Below are positions 47,582 through 58,919 of a stretch of DNA of 64,000 nucleotides, piece by piece (the stretch's first letter is position 1; the number at the start of each line of letters is the position of its first letter). The notes under the pieces were generated by a model. That model searched no databases. It worked only from the letters and a program-made list of their open reading frames with translations, and had not been told where the DNA came from. The position numbers were made by a program, and so were the translations under genes. The stretch is from Acinetobacter lwoffii (GTDB lineage Bacteria > Pseudomonadota > Gammaproteobacteria > Pseudomonadales > Moraxellaceae), in assembly GCF_019343495.1 (NCBI RefSeq), contig NZ_CP072549.1, positions 620,001 to 684,000 of the forward strand. Reading direction: 5' to 3'.

Positions 47582-48361
47582 TTAAGCTGCGATAAATTTC
47601 TGAACTGCCTGATTAAAGGCCTCAGGTTGTTCCACATTGGAAATGTGCGAGGTATTGATTTCAAACAGTTGGCTATTGGCAATACGATCAACCATATACT
47701 GACCATCAGCCACAGTCGTTACAGGGTCTTGCTGACCGGCCACAATCAGTACCGGCACTGAAATCGTTTTGATCTGTTCACGTAAATCCGCCTTAGCCAA
47801 AGCTTCGCAACAACTTGCATAACCTTCCGGGCTGCCAGCTCCAAGGTCGTTTGAAAGTTCTGCAACTGTCGCTGCGTTGCTTTGGATAAAGGGTTCGGTA
47901 AACCAGCGTGATGCTGCAGTTGATGCAATCGGTGCCAGACCTTGTTCACGCACCAACGCGGCACGTTCCAGCCAGGCTTGTTCCTGACCAATCTTGGCAG
48001 CCGTATTGCAGATAATCACGTGGCTAAAACGTTCAGGCTTGTTAATCGCTAACCATTGACCGGTTAAACCGCCCATCGAGATACCACAGAAAGCGGCTTT
48101 CTGGATGTTCAGGTGATCCAGCAGATTCACTACATCCTGTCCTAGCTGGTCCAGGCTATACGGACCTTGTGGTGCAGAGGAAGCGCCATGACCACGAGTG
48201 TCATAGCAAATGACAAAATAGTCTTGCTGGAAAAATTCAATTTGTGGTTGCCACATGCTGAATTTAGTACCCAATGAATTAGAAAAAACCAGGGCAGATT
48301 TGCTGGCATCACCAAAGGTCTGGTAATTGATCTGGGCATCGTTGGATGTAAATGTTGGCAT
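47582..48361 (-). CDS. catD: 3-Oxoadipate enol-lactonase
   Basis: A 259-residue alpha/beta hydrolase that opens 3-oxoadipate enol-lactone to 3-oxoadipate. The nucleophile Ser95 is in GISMGG. The acid Asp lies in VAGQQDPVT and the His in TSHISNVEQPEAF near the C-terminus. It is the last gene of the catBCA-benABCDE-catIJFD block and is followed by a bidirectional terminator. The symbol catD is used rather than pcaD because of this context. Confidence 0.93.
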   Translation of the reverse strand: MPTFTSNDAQINYQTFGDASKSALVFSNSLGTKFSMWQPQIEFFQQDYFVICYDTRGHGASSAPQGPYSLDQLGQDVVNLLDHLNIQKAAFCGISMGGLTGQWLAINKPERFSHVIICNTAAKIGQEQAWLERAALVREQGLAPIASTAASRWFTEPFIQSNAATVAELSNDLGAGSPEGYASCCEALAKADLREQIKTISVPVLIVAGQQDPVTTVADGQYMVDRIANSQLFEINTSHISNVEQPEAFNQAVQKFIAA

Positions 48362-48376
48362 TGAAATCCCTCCCGA

Positions 48377-48397
48377 CCTCCCTTTAAAAAAGGGAGG
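48377..48397. repeat. Palindromic hairpin between catF and catD
   Basis: CCTCCCTTT (48377-48385) pairs with AAAGGGAGG (48389-48397). It is related in style to the larger palindromic element at 49652 and lies in the operon, just before the AGGG ribosome site of catD. Confidence 0.6.
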
Positions 48398-48420
48398 AGG
48401 TTTATCTTTTTAATAGGTTG

Positions 48421-49626
48421 TTAGACGCGTTCAATAATCAAAGCGATGCCTTGACCGACACCAATACACATTGAACATAGAGCGTATTGACCACCAGTCT
48501 GTTCCAGTTGGTTCAGTGCAGTCGTCACCAAACGCGCGCCAGATGCACCCAGTGGATGACCTAAGGCAATCGCACCGCCATTTGGATTGACTTTCTCTGA
48601 ACCGTCTTCGATACCCAAGTCACGCGTACAAGCCAAAGCTTGTGCTGCAAAGGCTTCATTCAGCTCGATCACATCCATCTGCTCTAAAGTCAGACCGGTT
48701 TGTGCCAACAGTTTCTTGATGGCAGGTGCAGGACCGAAGCCCATGATGCGTGGTTCAACACCAACGACGGTTGAACCAATAATTTTGGCACGTGGTTTTA
48801 AGCCGTGTTGAGCAACCGCTTCGTCAGATGCAATTAATAGGGCAGCCGCACCATCGTTAATCCCTGAAGCATTACCCGCCGTTACTGTACCGTCTGCTTT
48901 CACCACAGGTTTCAGTTTTGCCAGAGCTTCTGCTGTGGTTGAAGCACGTGGATGTTCATCAGTATCCACAACCACCGGATCGCCTTTACGCTGTGGAATC
49001 ACTACAGGAATAATTTCATTGGCAAAGAAACCATTGGCCTGCGCTGCTGCGGTACGTTGCTGGCTGGTCAGGGCAAACTGATCCTGGTCTGCACGGTTGA
49101 TGTTGAACTGCTCCGCCAGATTTTCAGCGGTTTGCGGCATGGTTTCCACACCGTACATTTCTTTCAGTTTCGGGTTGATGAAACGCCAGCCCATGGTGGT
49201 GTCTTCAATCTTTTGGCTACGGCCATACGCCGTTTCTGACTTGCCCATCACGAATGGGGCACGCGACATGCTTTCTACACCGCCGGCAATGATCAGATTG
49301 GCTTCACCGGCTTTAATCGCCCGTGCTGCCATTGCGATTGCATCCATTGATGAGCCACAAAGACGGTTCACGGTCGTTGCTGGAACCTGATAAGGCAGGC
49401 CTGCAAGCAGCGAAGACATGCGACCGACGTTACGGTTATCTTCACCGGCCTGGTTGGCACAGCCATAGATCACGTCATCGACCTGTTCCCAGTTCACCGA
49501 TGGATTACGTTCCATTAAGGCTTTAATTGGCAGCGCCCCAAGGTCATCTGCACGGACAGGTGCGAGACCACCGGCATAACGGCCGAATGGGGTACGGATG
49601 GCATCGATAATATATGCGTTTTTCAT
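48421..49626 (-). CDS. catF: 3-Oxoadipyl-CoA thiolase
   Basis: A 401-residue thiolase that cleaves 3-oxoadipyl-CoA to succinyl-CoA and acetyl-CoA, the last step of the pathway. The nucleophile is Cys90 in [26 protein letters not shown] carries the His; and [10 protein letters not shown] carries the second Cys. The length equals that of PcaF/CatF. It lies between the CoA transferase (catIJ) and catD, the same order as in the A. baylyi cat operon. Confidence 0.94.
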   Translation of the reverse strand: MKNAYIIDAIRTPFGRYAGGLAPVRADDLGALPIKALMERNPSVNWEQVDDVIYGCANQAGEDNRNVGRMSSLLAGLPYQVPATTVNRLCGSSMDAIAMAARAIKAGEANLIIAGGVESMSRAPFVMGKSETAYGRSQKIEDTTMGWRFINPKLKEMYGVETMPQTAENLAEQFNINRADQDQFALTSQQRTAAAQANGFFANEIIPVVIPQRKGDPVVVDTDEHPRASTTAEALAKLKPVVKADGTVTAGNASGINDGAAALLIASDEAVAQHGLKPRAKIIGSTVVGVEPRIMGFGPAPAIKKLLAQTGLTLEQMDVIELNEAFAAQALACTRDLGIEDGSEKVNPNGGAIALGHPLGASGARLVTTALNQLEQTGGQYALCSMCIGVGQGIALIIERV

Positions 49627-49651
49627 GGAGTATTCTCTTCTTTATAAAGTT

Positions 49652-49731
49652 CCCTCTCCTTTGAAGGAGAGGGTTAGGGAGAGGATGTCTGGAAATTCCC
49701 CTCATCCTAACCTTCTCCCAGAGGGAGAAGG
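49652..49731. repeat. Compound palindromic repeat between catJ and catF
   Basis: Two strong hairpins, CCCTCTCCTT/AAGGAGAGGG (49652-49661 with 49664-49673) and CCTTCTCCC/GGGAGAAGG (49711-49719 with 49723-49731). They are held in a larger inverted structure by GGTTAGG (49672-49678) with CCTAACC (49706-49712). It looks like a REP- or MITE-like interspersed element, without an open frame. Confidence 0.75.
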
Positions 49732-49789
49732 AACGTTCAATCTCTATTCAATGTGTCGTTTAAAAATAGCGATGTCTGTCTATTTATAC

Positions 49790-50440
49790 TCATCGAGTCG
49801 CATCAATCAGTTTGGCACCAGTCAACGACTGCAATTCTTCAAATGACAGACCTTCAACTTTCTCAATCACTTTCATCCCTTCAGGGGTGACATCAATCAC
49901 GCAGAGGTCGGTATAGATACGGTCAACACATTTCAGGCCAGTAGCCGGATAAGACAGTTCAGCCACGATTTTTGGCTCGCCTTTTTTGGTCACGTGATCG
50001 GTGGTGATAAAGACTTTTTTCGCACCCACAGCCAGATCCATTGCACCGCCGACTGCTGGAATCGCATCCGGTGCACCAGTATGCCAATTCGCCAAGTCAC
50101 CATTTTCAGCGACCTGGAATGCACCTAATACAGCGATGTCTAAGTGACCGCCACGCATCATCGCGAATGAATCACCGTGATGGAAGAAAGAACCACCTTC
50201 AAGTAAAGTTACGAATTCTTTGCCGGCATTGATCAGCTCAGGATCGCGGTCTTCTTCAGCAGGAGGAGGGCCGAAAGCCAGTAAACCATTTTCAGAATGC
50301 AGGAAGACGTCTTTATCGCTTGGCAGGTAGCTGGAAATCTTGGTCGGTAAACCAATACCGAGGTTCACATAAGCGCCATCAGGAATGTCTTGTGCCACAC
50401 GTTCAGCGATCTGGTCACGGGTCAGTTTGCTATAGCTCAT
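49790..50440 (-). CDS. catJ: 3-Oxoadipate CoA-transferase subunit B
   Basis: A 216-residue beta subunit of a succinyl-CoA:3-oxoadipate CoA transferase. The catalytic Glu is Glu50 in HSENGLLAFGP, and the glycine-rich LGIGLPTK is at 27-34. It works with CatI, encoded 19 bases upstream. They activate 3-oxoadipate using succinyl-CoA. Confidence 0.94.
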   Translation of the reverse strand: MSYSKLTRDQIAERVAQDIPDGAYVNLGIGLPTKISSYLPSDKDVFLHSENGLLAFGPPPAEEDRDPELINAGKEFVTLLEGGSFFHHGDSFAMMRGGHLDIAVLGAFQVAENGDLANWHTGAPDAIPAVGGAMDLAVGAKKVFITTDHVTKKGEPKIVAELSYPATGLKCVDRIYTDLCVIDVTPEGMKVIEKVEGLSFEELQSLTGAKLIDATR

Positions 50441-50459
50441 TATTTATCTCCGATGCCAA

Positions 50460-51131
50460 TTATTGTGCAGGTTTAACTTGAACAACGTGTTGAACAAAAA
50501 TTCCCGGGGTGATGATGTGCTCTGGATCCAGTGCACCGAGTTCAACCACTTCAGAAACTTGAGCAATCGTCACATCAGCCGCCATCGCCATAATCGGGCC
50601 GAAGTTACGCGCAGATTTACGGTAGACCAGATTGCCCCAACGGTCGCCTTTAGAAGCTTTAATTAAAGCAAAGTCAGCTTTAATTGGATTTTCTAAAACG
50701 TAGTCTTTACCTTCGTAGTTCATGGTCGGTTTGCCTTCAGCCAGCAAAGTACCAAAACCGGTAGGCGTGTAGATTGGACCTAAGCCCATACCTGCTGCCT
50801 GAATACGGCAAGCCAGATTACCTTGCGGTACCAGTTCCAGCTCAATTTTTCCAGCACGATATAATTCGTCAAATACCCAGGAATCAGACTGACGCGGGAA
50901 TGAGCAGATGATTTTACGCACTGCACCAGCTTTGAGTAATTTAGCCAGACCATAGTCGCCATTACCGGCATTGTTGTTGACAATAATCAGGTCTTTAATA
51001 CCCAATTCGATTAGACCATCAATCAGTTCAGCAGGCTGACCCGCTGTACCGAAACCACCGATCATAATGGTAGAACCGTCCTTGATCTGGGAGAGTGCTT
51101 CTTTCAATGATAATGAACTTTTATCTATCAT
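50460..51131 (-). CDS. catI: 3-Oxoadipate CoA-transferase subunit A
   Basis: A 223-residue alpha subunit of the 3-oxoadipate CoA transferase. The N-terminal GSTIMIGGFGTAGQPAELIDGL is the CoA-binding glycine-rich stretch, and VNNNAGNGDYGLAKLL follows. Together with CatJ it forms the transferase. It follows benE at 37 bases in the same direction. Confidence 0.94.
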   Translation of the reverse strand: MIDKSSLSLKEALSQIKDGSTIMIGGFGTAGQPAELIDGLIELGIKDLIIVNNNAGNGDYGLAKLLKAGAVRKIICSFPRQSDSWVFDELYRAGKIELELVPQGNLACRIQAAGMGLGPIYTPTGFGTLLAEGKPTMNYEGKDYVLENPIKADFALIKASKGDRWGNLVYRKSARNFGPIMAMAADVTIAQVSEVVELGALDPEHIITPGIFVQHVVQVKPAQ

Positions 51132-51168
51132 AATCTGGTCCTTACATATCCTAAACTGATGGATGTCT

Positions 51169-52389
51169 TTAAACTCGTTTTGAATCTGATGCTGTAACCG
51201 GAACTGCGTTACGGTTTTTCTGTGACAGCAGAAAATGTGCTACCAGGCCAATGCAAATTCCCCAAAAGACTGAACTCAGTCCCAAGAAATGCATGCCGGA
51301 AGCAGTCGCTAAAAAGGTGATAAGCGCTGCATCACGTTGTGACTCTTTGCCCATGGCCACGGAAATGTTGGTGGCAATCGCACCGAGCAATGCCAGTCCT
51401 GCCAAAGCCGCAATTAATTCTTTGGGCATCAGGCTAAACAGCATGACAATGCTGCCGGCAAATAAGCCGCCTAAAATATAAAAAAGCCCATTCGCCACGC
51501 CGGCGATATAACGCTTTTCTTTCAGTTCGTGCGCGTCTTTGCCTAAACACAAAGCAGCCGTGATAGATGCCAATACGATGGTAATACCCCCCACACAGGC
51601 CACTGCAAGCGAGGCAATACTGGTCGCACTGATAATCGGCTTGGCGGGCATGTCATAACCACTGAGTTTGATAATCGCCATGCCCGGTAAAAACTGGCCA
51701 GACAGGCTGACCAGAATCAGGGGGAGGGCCAGATTCAGGGTTGAACTCCAGGTCCATTCCGGTGCAATAAATTGCGGAATTGCCAGACTAAAATCTGCCG
51801 TGACCGGGTTAATCTTGCCCAGTAACATACTTAAAACCACACCGGCAACCAGTACCCAGACCATGGCATAGCGTGGACTGAAACGCTTGGCCAGCAAAAA
51901 TACCGCCAGCATGCCAAAGACGATATAGGGCATGGTATCGGTCGCGGTAAACAGCCCTAAACCAAACTGCAATAAGATCCCTGCCATCATTCCGGCAGCG
52001 ACTTCCTGAGGAATCCAGGACAGCAATTTATCAAAATAACCGGTGATCCCAATGAAAAAAATCACCACGGCAGAGGTGATATAGGCAGCAACCGCTTCAT
52101 TGAGCGAAATATCGGGAAACAGCGTGACTAATAAAGCTGTTCCGGGTGCAGACCAGGCGGTAACGACAGGTATTTTGTATTTAATCGATAAAAAGATACC
52201 TGCGAGTGCGGCACCAATAGAAATTCCCCAAATCCATGAAATCATCATGTCCGGGGAAACCTGGGCTTGCTGTGCCGCCTGGAAAAAAATGATCAGTGGC
52301 CCTGAATAGGAAATCAGCACTGCTAAGAATCCTGCAACAGTTGCTGAAATTGACCAATTATTTTTTAATGTCTGAAACAGGGTATTCAT
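51169..52389 (-). CDS. benE: Benzoate:proton symporter BenE
   Basis: A 406-residue membrane protein with about twelve hydrophobic segments, a member of the BenE family. It opens MNTLFQTLKNNWSISATVAGFLAVLISYSG and contains the family stretch AWSAPGTALLVTLFP near residue 75. It imports benzoate with protons. It is the last ben gene and is followed by catI. A second benzoate carrier, BenK type, is encoded at 60060. Confidence 0.93.
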   Translation of the reverse strand: MNTLFQTLKNNWSISATVAGFLAVLISYSGPLIIFFQAAQQAQVSPDMMISWIWGISIGAALAGIFLSIKYKIPVVTAWSAPGTALLVTLFPDISLNEAVAAYITSAVVIFFIGITGYFDKLLSWIPQEVAAGMMAGILLQFGLGLFTATDTMPYIVFGMLAVFLLAKRFSPRYAMVWVLVAGVVLSMLLGKINPVTADFSLAIPQFIAPEWTWSSTLNLALPLILVSLSGQFLPGMAIIKLSGYDMPAKPIISATSIASLAVACVGGITIVLASITAALCLGKDAHELKEKRYIAGVANGLFYILGGLFAGSIVMLFSLMPKELIAALAGLALLGAIATNISVAMGKESQRDAALITFLATASGMHFLGLSSVFWGICIGLVAHFLLSQKNRNAVPVTASDSKRV

Positions 52390-52447
52390 TGGTGATGTGC
52401 CTCCTTGCGTCTAACCATGAGCCTGTTAAAAATCGTGATGATCAGGA

Positions 52448-53233
52448 CTAGCCCTGATCACCACCACCGACCGGTACCACTGTACCTGTCATATAAGATG
52501 ATTCATCCGAAGCCAAGAATACAATTGCATTCACTTGCTCCTGAATCGTACCGTAGCGTCCCATGAAAGTACGGTCAATGGTCTGATCAACCACTTGCTG
52601 CATCCATTCTTTTTCAGATTCGGTCAGTGGGTCGGCATTACGTGGCACTTTACGTGGTGGTGCTTCAGTGCCGCCAGTCGCGATTGCATTGACACGAATA
52701 CCATCTTTGGCATGTTCAAAGGCAAGGGAAGCTGTCAGACCGTTCACACCACCTTTCGATGCCGAATACGGAACACGGTTAATGCCGCGTGTGGCAATAG
52801 AAGATACGTTTACAATCGTCCCTTTCTGATTTTTAATCATTTCCGGAAGTACTGCGCGGCAGCACCACAAGGTCGGGAACAGCGAACGGTTCACTTCCTT
52901 AAGAATTTCCTCTTCAGAAAACTCCTGGAAAGGTTTCATCCAGATGGCACCGCCCACGTTGTTGACCAGGACATCGACACGACCATAGGTATCCAGTGCT
53001 TTTTCAACGACTAATTGAGCACCAGCAAACGTTTCCAGATTGGCTTTGACGGTAATCGCATCACCATCGGCAGCTTCAATTTCAGCTAAAACTTCTTCCA
53101 CATAAGGGGAAAGGTCAGCCATGACCACTTGAGCACCTTCGCTGGCCACTTGCAGCGCGACACCGCGCCCGATGCCTTGGGCGGCACCAGTCACAATGAC
53201 AACTTTATTTTCAAATCTTTTTGCATGATTCAT
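52448..53233 (-). CDS. benD: Benzoate cis-diol dehydrogenase
   Basis: A 261-residue SDR that oxidises 1,6-dihydroxycyclohexa-2,4-diene-1-carboxylate to catechol, releasing CO2, with NAD. The cofactor motif TGAAQGIG is at 15-22, NNVGG at 91-95, the catalytic Ser near 144-145, and Tyr156 and Lys160 in YSASK. The position after benC and before benE is the classical order. Confidence 0.95.
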   Translation of the reverse strand: MNHAKRFENKVVIVTGAAQGIGRGVALQVASEGAQVVMADLSPYVEEVLAEIEAADGDAITVKANLETFAGAQLVVEKALDTYGRVDVLVNNVGGAIWMKPFQEFSEEEILKEVNRSLFPTLWCCRAVLPEMIKNQKGTIVNVSSIATRGINRVPYSASKGGVNGLTASLAFEHAKDGIRVNAIATGGTEAPPRKVPRNADPLTESEKEWMQQVVDQTIDRTFMGRYGTIQEQVNAIVFLASDESSYMTGTVVPVGGGDQG

Positions 53234-53257
53234 TCTATTCTCCGACTCAGTCTGAAC

Positions 53258-54367
<1,110 letters not shown>

Positions 54368-54859
54368 TTAAAGGTGATAGATGTCGATAACCTGATTGAT
54401 GTAATCATTTTTCAGTACCACGTATTTGCTTAAAATTTGTGGTTTATCGCCTGAAAAATCGATTTCATAACGTGACATACCGAAGTAGCTGTAGCTGTTT
54501 TTATAACGGAAACTCAAGGTGTTCCAGTTAAAACGTACAGTGACCTTGTCGCCATCACGTTCAACAACTTCAATATTGCTGATGTTGTGGCTGGTACGTG
54601 TATCCGGCATGGTGGCAGATGAGCGTTCAGTCTTGATCCGGAACACGCGGTCTTCTAAACCTTGACGGTCTGGATAATAAATCAGGGAGATTTCAGACTG
54701 TGGATCTGTAGTCAGTTTGTCGTCGTCATCCCAGGCTGGCATCCAGAAAGAAGCAGTAGGGGCATAACAAGTTAACCAGTCATCCCATTGTTCATCATCT
54801 AAAAAGCGAGCTTCTTGATACAGGAACTGCGCAATATTTTCTAAAGTGATGTCGCTCAT
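54368..54859 (-). CDS. benB: Benzoate 1,2-dioxygenase small subunit
   Basis: A 163-residue beta subunit of the ring-hydroxylating dioxygenase (cone-shaped NTF2-like fold), structural partner of BenA. Its ATG overlaps the benA stop by four bases, so the two subunits are translationally coupled for equal amounts. It ends [15 protein letters not shown], as family members do. Confidence 0.95.
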   Translation of the reverse strand: MSDITLENIAQFLYQEARFLDDEQWDDWLTCYAPTASFWMPAWDDDDKLTTDPQSEISLIYYPDRQGLEDRVFRIKTERSSATMPDTRTSHNISNIEVVERDGDKVTVRFNWNTLSFRYKNSYSYFGMSRYEIDFSGDKPQILSKYVVLKNDYINQVIDIYHL

Positions 54860-56244
54860 GCGTTTTCTCCTTCAGTAGATGCTGCAATTTCTTTTTCAGT
54901 CGCAATGCCTTTTTTGATCAATTCTAACCAGTACTGGTGCTGAGCCAGGTATAGACCTTCATCTTCAGTTTTAATACCAGACAGTTTTGGTTTTAAACCG
55001 ATTTCATTGGCAGCATCGTCCGGGCCTTGGATCCAGTGTTTAGAACCACGGCACATGTCGTTCCATTCCAGCGCGATACCGGCATAACCTGCCTGACATG
55101 CACGGAATTCTTCAAGATCGTCTGGGGTTGCCATACCTGAAGCGTTAAAGAAATCTTCATACTGACGGATACGACGGGTACGCGCTTCAGGCTCTTCGCC
55201 TACAGGTGCGATACAGTAAATCGTCACTTCAGTCTTATCGACAGAAATCGGGCGCAGGACGCGGATTTGTGAACCAAACTGATCCATGAAATACACATTT
55301 GGATAGATACACAGGTTACGTGAACGTTCGATCATCCACTTCGCCATAGCTTCGCCATATTGCGCAGTGTATTCATCTTTCTTGGCAAAGTTAGGACGGT
55401 CTTCCGGGTTTGCCCATTGCGTCCAAAGTAACATGTGACCATGTTCAAAGCCGTAAGAACCACCGCCTTGTTTGCCCCATGCACCTGCGCTCATGGCACG
55501 GATGTTGTCACCAGCTTCTTTTTCTTTACGTTGCTGAGTCGTTGCAGCATAGTTCCAGTGTACAGCAGACACGTGATAACCATCAGCACCGTTTTCAGCA
55601 GTCAACTTCCAGTTACCTTCATAGGTATAAGTCGAAGAACCACGTAAAACTTCCAGACCTTGCTCAGACTGATCCACGATCATGTCAATGATTTTAGTCG
55701 CTTCACCCAGGTATTCTTCCAGAGAAGGAACATCCGGATTCAAGCTACCGAACAGGAAACCTTTATAGTTTTCAAAACGGGCAACCTTTTTCAGGTCATG
55801 TGAACCGTCTTTGTTAAAGCAGTCTGAATAACCCGCTTCAGCCGGATCTTTGACTTTTAATAACTTACCTGAGTTATTAAACGTCCAGCCATGGAATGGG
55901 CAAGTATAAGTTGCTTTATTGCCTTTCTTGTTACGACACAATTGTGCACCGCGATGCGAACAGGCATTGATCATGGCATTCAGTTCACCTTGACGGTTAC
56001 GTGCAATGATGATCGGCTGACGACCCATATAGGTAGTATAGAAGTCGTTATTGTTTGGAATCTGGCTTTCATGTGCTAGATAAACCCAGTTGCCTTCAAA
56101 GATGTATTTCATCTCAAGGTCAAACAGGGCCTGGTCTGTAAATACTGAACGGTGTAGTTTAAATTCACCAGATTCATAATCATCAACCAGTAATTCGTCA
56201 ATGCGGTCTAAATGGCTGGTGTTAATTACGGGAATACGAGGCAT
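54856..56244 (-). CDS. benA: Benzoate 1,2-dioxygenase large subunit
   Basis: A 462-residue alpha subunit that adds dioxygen to benzoate to give the cis-diol. The Rieske centre has Cys95, His97, Cys115 and His118 (CSHRGAQLC and CPFHGW), and the mononuclear iron uses His224 and His229 in [11 protein letters not shown]. The frame opens at 56292, but [15 protein letters not shown] at 56244 follows GGAGAAAGGAC and is the family start. It lies 71 bases downstream of catA, so here catechol dioxygenase is upstream of ben in the same block. Confidence 0.95.
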   Translation of the reverse strand: MPRIPVINTSHLDRIDELLVDDYESGEFKLHRSVFTDQALFDLEMKYIFEGNWVYLAHESQIPNNNDFYTTYMGRQPIIIARNRQGELNAMINACSHRGAQLCRNKKGNKATYTCPFHGWTFNNSGKLLKVKDPAEAGYSDCFNKDGSHDLKKVARFENYKGFLFGSLNPDVPSLEEYLGEATKIIDMIVDQSEQGLEVLRGSSTYTYEGNWKLTAENGADGYHVSAVHWNYAATTQQRKEKEAGDNIRAMSAGAWGKQGGGSYGFEHGHMLLWTQWANPEDRPNFAKKDEYTAQYGEAMAKWMIERSRNLCIYPNVYFMDQFGSQIRVLRPISVDKTEVTIYCIAPVGEEPEARTRRIRQYEDFFNASGMATPDDLEEFRACQAGYAGIALEWNDMCRGSKHWIQGPDDAANEIGLKPKLSGIKTEDEGLYLAQHQYWLELIKKGIATEKEIAASTEGENA

Positions 56245-56315
56245 GTCCTTTCTCCGACTTTCCAAGGGGGAAGTCAGCGGGATATATCTCAAGGCATATC
56301 CCGCTTCTTAATGTA

Positions 56316-57236
56316 TTAAGCGCTAGCGCGGCGACGATCAACTTCAGTAGAAGGCGCGTCTTGTTTCTCTTTCACAAGTTCAATATCAAATTGAATGTGT
56401 TTGAAAGGACCGTTCAGACCACGTTTTGTAATTTCAGCTTCATCAGTCACGTCAACCGCAGTTGCAACCAGACCTTCACGAGTAGCGAATGCAAAGTCAT
56501 CCCACAGGTATTGGTCGCCTTCAATGTTGAATTGAGTAGTCAGCTTGCGGTAACCCGGTGCAGATACGAAGTAATGTACGTGCGATGGACGGTTACCGTG
56601 ACGGCCTAGCTTGTCCAGTACAAACTGAGTTGTGCCTTCTGGAGGGCAGCCATAACCTACTGGCATTGTAGTCAATGCAGTATATTGACCATCGGCAGCG
56701 GTAATGATGCTGCGACGCAAGTTAAAGTCAGACTGTGACTTGTCAAAGAATGAGTAATTGCCCAGGCTGTTTGCATGCCAGATTTCAACTTTGGCACCTT
56801 CAACACGGTTGCCATCAGTATCTGTCACTGTACCTTCAATGATCAGCGTCGGGATTTTTCCTTCTTCAGAACCATCATCCATACGTGCAAAGCTTACTGT
56901 TTCAGGTGCGCCAGCTACATAAAGTGGACCTTCAATCGTACGTGGCGTACCGCCAGTAATACCTGCTTTAGCATCTGCTTCGTCAGCACGTAAGTCTAGG
57001 TAATGCTCCAGACCCAAACCTGCAGCCAATAAACCTAATTCGTTCGCTTGACCGGCATCAGTAAAGTATTCCAGACCTTTCCACAGTTCTGACTGAGAAA
57101 TATCAAGATCTTCGATCGCTTGGAAAAGGTCACCCAATAAACGCACAACAACTTGTTGTACACGTTCATCTACAGGACCTGTCGCTGTATCAACGTTCAT
57201 TTGCTTAACTAATGCATCAATTTCTTGGCGATTCAT
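56316..57236 (-). CDS. catA: Catechol 1,2-dioxygenase
   Basis: A 306-residue intradiol dioxygenase that opens catechol to cis,cis-muconate with a non-haem Fe(III). By alignment to the A. baylyi enzyme, the iron ligands are Tyr161 (in NSLGNYSFF), Tyr195 (VGYGCPP), His219 and His221 (SHVHYF). The N-terminal helical linker, about 100 residues, is normal. A 154-base gap separates it from catC; no clear promoter or operator is seen there, although one is possible. Confidence 0.95.
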   Translation of the reverse strand: MNRQEIDALVKQMNVDTATGPVDERVQQVVVRLLGDLFQAIEDLDISQSELWKGLEYFTDAGQANELGLLAAGLGLEHYLDLRADEADAKAGITGGTPRTIEGPLYVAGAPETVSFARMDDGSEEGKIPTLIIEGTVTDTDGNRVEGAKVEIWHANSLGNYSFFDKSQSDFNLRRSIITAADGQYTALTTMPVGYGCPPEGTTQFVLDKLGRHGNRPSHVHYFVSAPGYRKLTTQFNIEGDQYLWDDFAFATREGLVATAVDVTDEAEITKRGLNGPFKHIQFDIELVKEKQDAPSTEVDRRRASA

Positions 57237-57390
57237 ACTATTGCTCCTAAAGTATGTCTTTCATCTTTTAGTGGCGCACTTTTTTAGCTTTCATTGGCTG
57301 GCTAAATCTGGCTGGCCACAATCCTTGTTGAGGTACCCTCTGTTTTCGATTTGGAAGGGGAATCCGGTGACTCCCAATCCGCTCATTTAA

Positions 57391-57681
57391 TCAACTGTCG
57401 TCATCTCGAACTGAAGATGGGTGACGGTTTAATGCCATCACTTCAATGTTCATATAAGGATAGAGAGGCAAGCCTTGTAACAGGTTGTGCAACTCTTCAT
57501 TGCTTTCAACATCAAAAATACTGATGTTTGAGTACTGGCCCGTGATGCGCCAGATATGACGCCATTTGCCTTGACGCTGCAATTCCTGTGAATAAGCCTT
57601 TTCAACAGCCTTAATTTCGTTTGCCTGTTCAACTGGCAGATCACGTGGAATGTTTACATCCATACGTACGTGGAAAAGCAT
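57391..57681 (-). CDS. catC: Muconolactone isomerase
   Basis: A 96-residue muconolactone delta-isomerase that turns muconolactone into 3-oxoadipate enol-lactone. The N-terminus MLFHVRMDVNIPRDLP and the YPYMNIEVMALNRHPSS end are diagnostic. It is 13 bases after catB. Confidence 0.95.
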   Translation of the reverse strand: MLFHVRMDVNIPRDLPVEQANEIKAVEKAYSQELQRQGKWRHIWRITGQYSNISIFDVESNEELHNLLQGLPLYPYMNIEVMALNRHPSSVRDDDS

Positions 57682-57694
57682 GGGTTTCTCCTAA

Positions 57695-58804
57695 TTACTG
57701 ACGACGCAAGTTGTCAATCTTGTTTTCATCCAACTCAATCCCTAGACCTGGTCCTTTCGGAATCTCAAGTTCAAAGTTTTGATAGTTGAGCGGGGTTTTC
57801 AAAATATCTTCAGTCAGCAGTAGAGGACCAAACAGCTCGGTACCGAACGCCAGACTTTCAAAAGTAGAGAACACATGTGCCGAAGCAATTGTGCCCACCG
57901 GGCCTTCCAGCATGGTGCCGCCATACAGGTCAATACCTGCAAGTTTGGCAATCTTGCCTACTTCGCAACCTTCAATCAGGCCACCCGACTGGGCAACTTT
58001 GACTGCAAATACAGAAGAACCGTTTTGTTTGGCAATCTCATACGCTGAGTGCGGGCCCATTAACGATTCGTCTGCCATGATGGCAACATCAAAACGTCTG
58101 GTCAGACGGCGCATGGCGTCCAGGTTATCAATTGCACATGGCTGTTCAATCAGATCAACACCGCCATCTTGCAATAACTGAATGCCTTTAATCGCTTCCA
58201 GTTCTGACCAGGCACGGTTCACATCGACACGGATCGAAACGTCTTTGCCTAAGGCTTTCTTAATTGCCAGCACATGTTCAACATCTTCTTCTACCGGACG
58301 AGAACCGATTTTGAGTTTGAAAATGTTGTGACGTTTTGCCGCAACCATTTTCTCTGCTTCAGCAATATCTTTTTCGGTATTGCCAGAAGCCAATACCCAA
58401 AGAACTGGAATACTGTCACGTAAGCGGCCACCGAGGACTTCGCTTAATGGCAAACCTAAACGTTGTGCCTGAATGTCTAAAAGTGCAGTCTGAATCGCAC
58501 ATTTAGCAAAACGGTTACCATTAATATTCTTTTTGATTGCTTGTAATGTCTGTGCAACATTTAAACCGGATAATGTTTTTAAAAGAGGCGCAAAATAAGT
58601 TTCAATATTTACTTTTACGCTTTCCGGGCTTTCATCACCATAACCTAAGCCACCGATAGTTGTTGCTTCACCCCAACCGATGTAACCATCTTCAGTGGTG
58701 ATTTTGACCAATACCAGGGTCTGGGTTTGCATCGTCGCCACTGCCATCTTGTGAGGGCGAATGGTTGGAATTTCTACCAGCAAGGTTTCAACTGACTTAT
58801 ACAT
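57695..58804 (-). CDS. catB: Muconate cycloisomerase
   Basis: A 369-residue enolase-superfamily enzyme that cyclises cis,cis-muconate to muconolactone. The catalytic KxK motif is Lys163 and Lys165 in FKLKIGSRP, and the metal ligands Asp and Glu lie in RVDVNRAWSE, IEQPC and MADESLMG. It is first in the long minus-strand block, with the BenM-type regulator divergent across 115 bases, and so is the gene most directly activated. Confidence 0.95.
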   Translation of the reverse strand: MYKSVETLLVEIPTIRPHKMAVATMQTQTLVLVKITTEDGYIGWGEATTIGGLGYGDESPESVKVNIETYFAPLLKTLSGLNVAQTLQAIKKNINGNRFAKCAIQTALLDIQAQRLGLPLSEVLGGRLRDSIPVLWVLASGNTEKDIAEAEKMVAAKRHNIFKLKIGSRPVEEDVEHVLAIKKALGKDVSIRVDVNRAWSELEAIKGIQLLQDGGVDLIEQPCAIDNLDAMRRLTRRFDVAIMADESLMGPHSAYEIAKQNGSSVFAVKVAQSGGLIEGCEVGKIAKLAGIDLYGGTMLEGPVGTIASAHVFSTFESLAFGTELFGPLLLTEDILKTPLNYQNFELEIPKGPGLGIELDENKIDNLRRQ

Positions 58805-58844
58805 AATACGGGTTCACATTCTTGCTTTAATGCTTTGACTTGAT

Positions 58845-58911
58845 ATACCTTAAAAGAATAATGTTGATTGGTCTAAGATCGATTTAGCATTTTTTTATAC
58901 TTTAAAGGTAT
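58845..58911. promoter_or_regulatory. BenM/CatM operators between catB and the regulator
   Basis: A perfect ATAC-N7-GTAT site lies at 58897-58911, nine bases before the regulator ATG. A second, imperfect site, ATAC-N7-GAAT, lies at 58845-58859. ATAC-N7-GTAT is the known BenM/CatM recognition pattern. The strong site can give autoregulation, and the weak one, nearer catB, can give effector-dependent activation. Confidence 0.8.
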
Positions 58912-58919
58912 TCAGAGCC

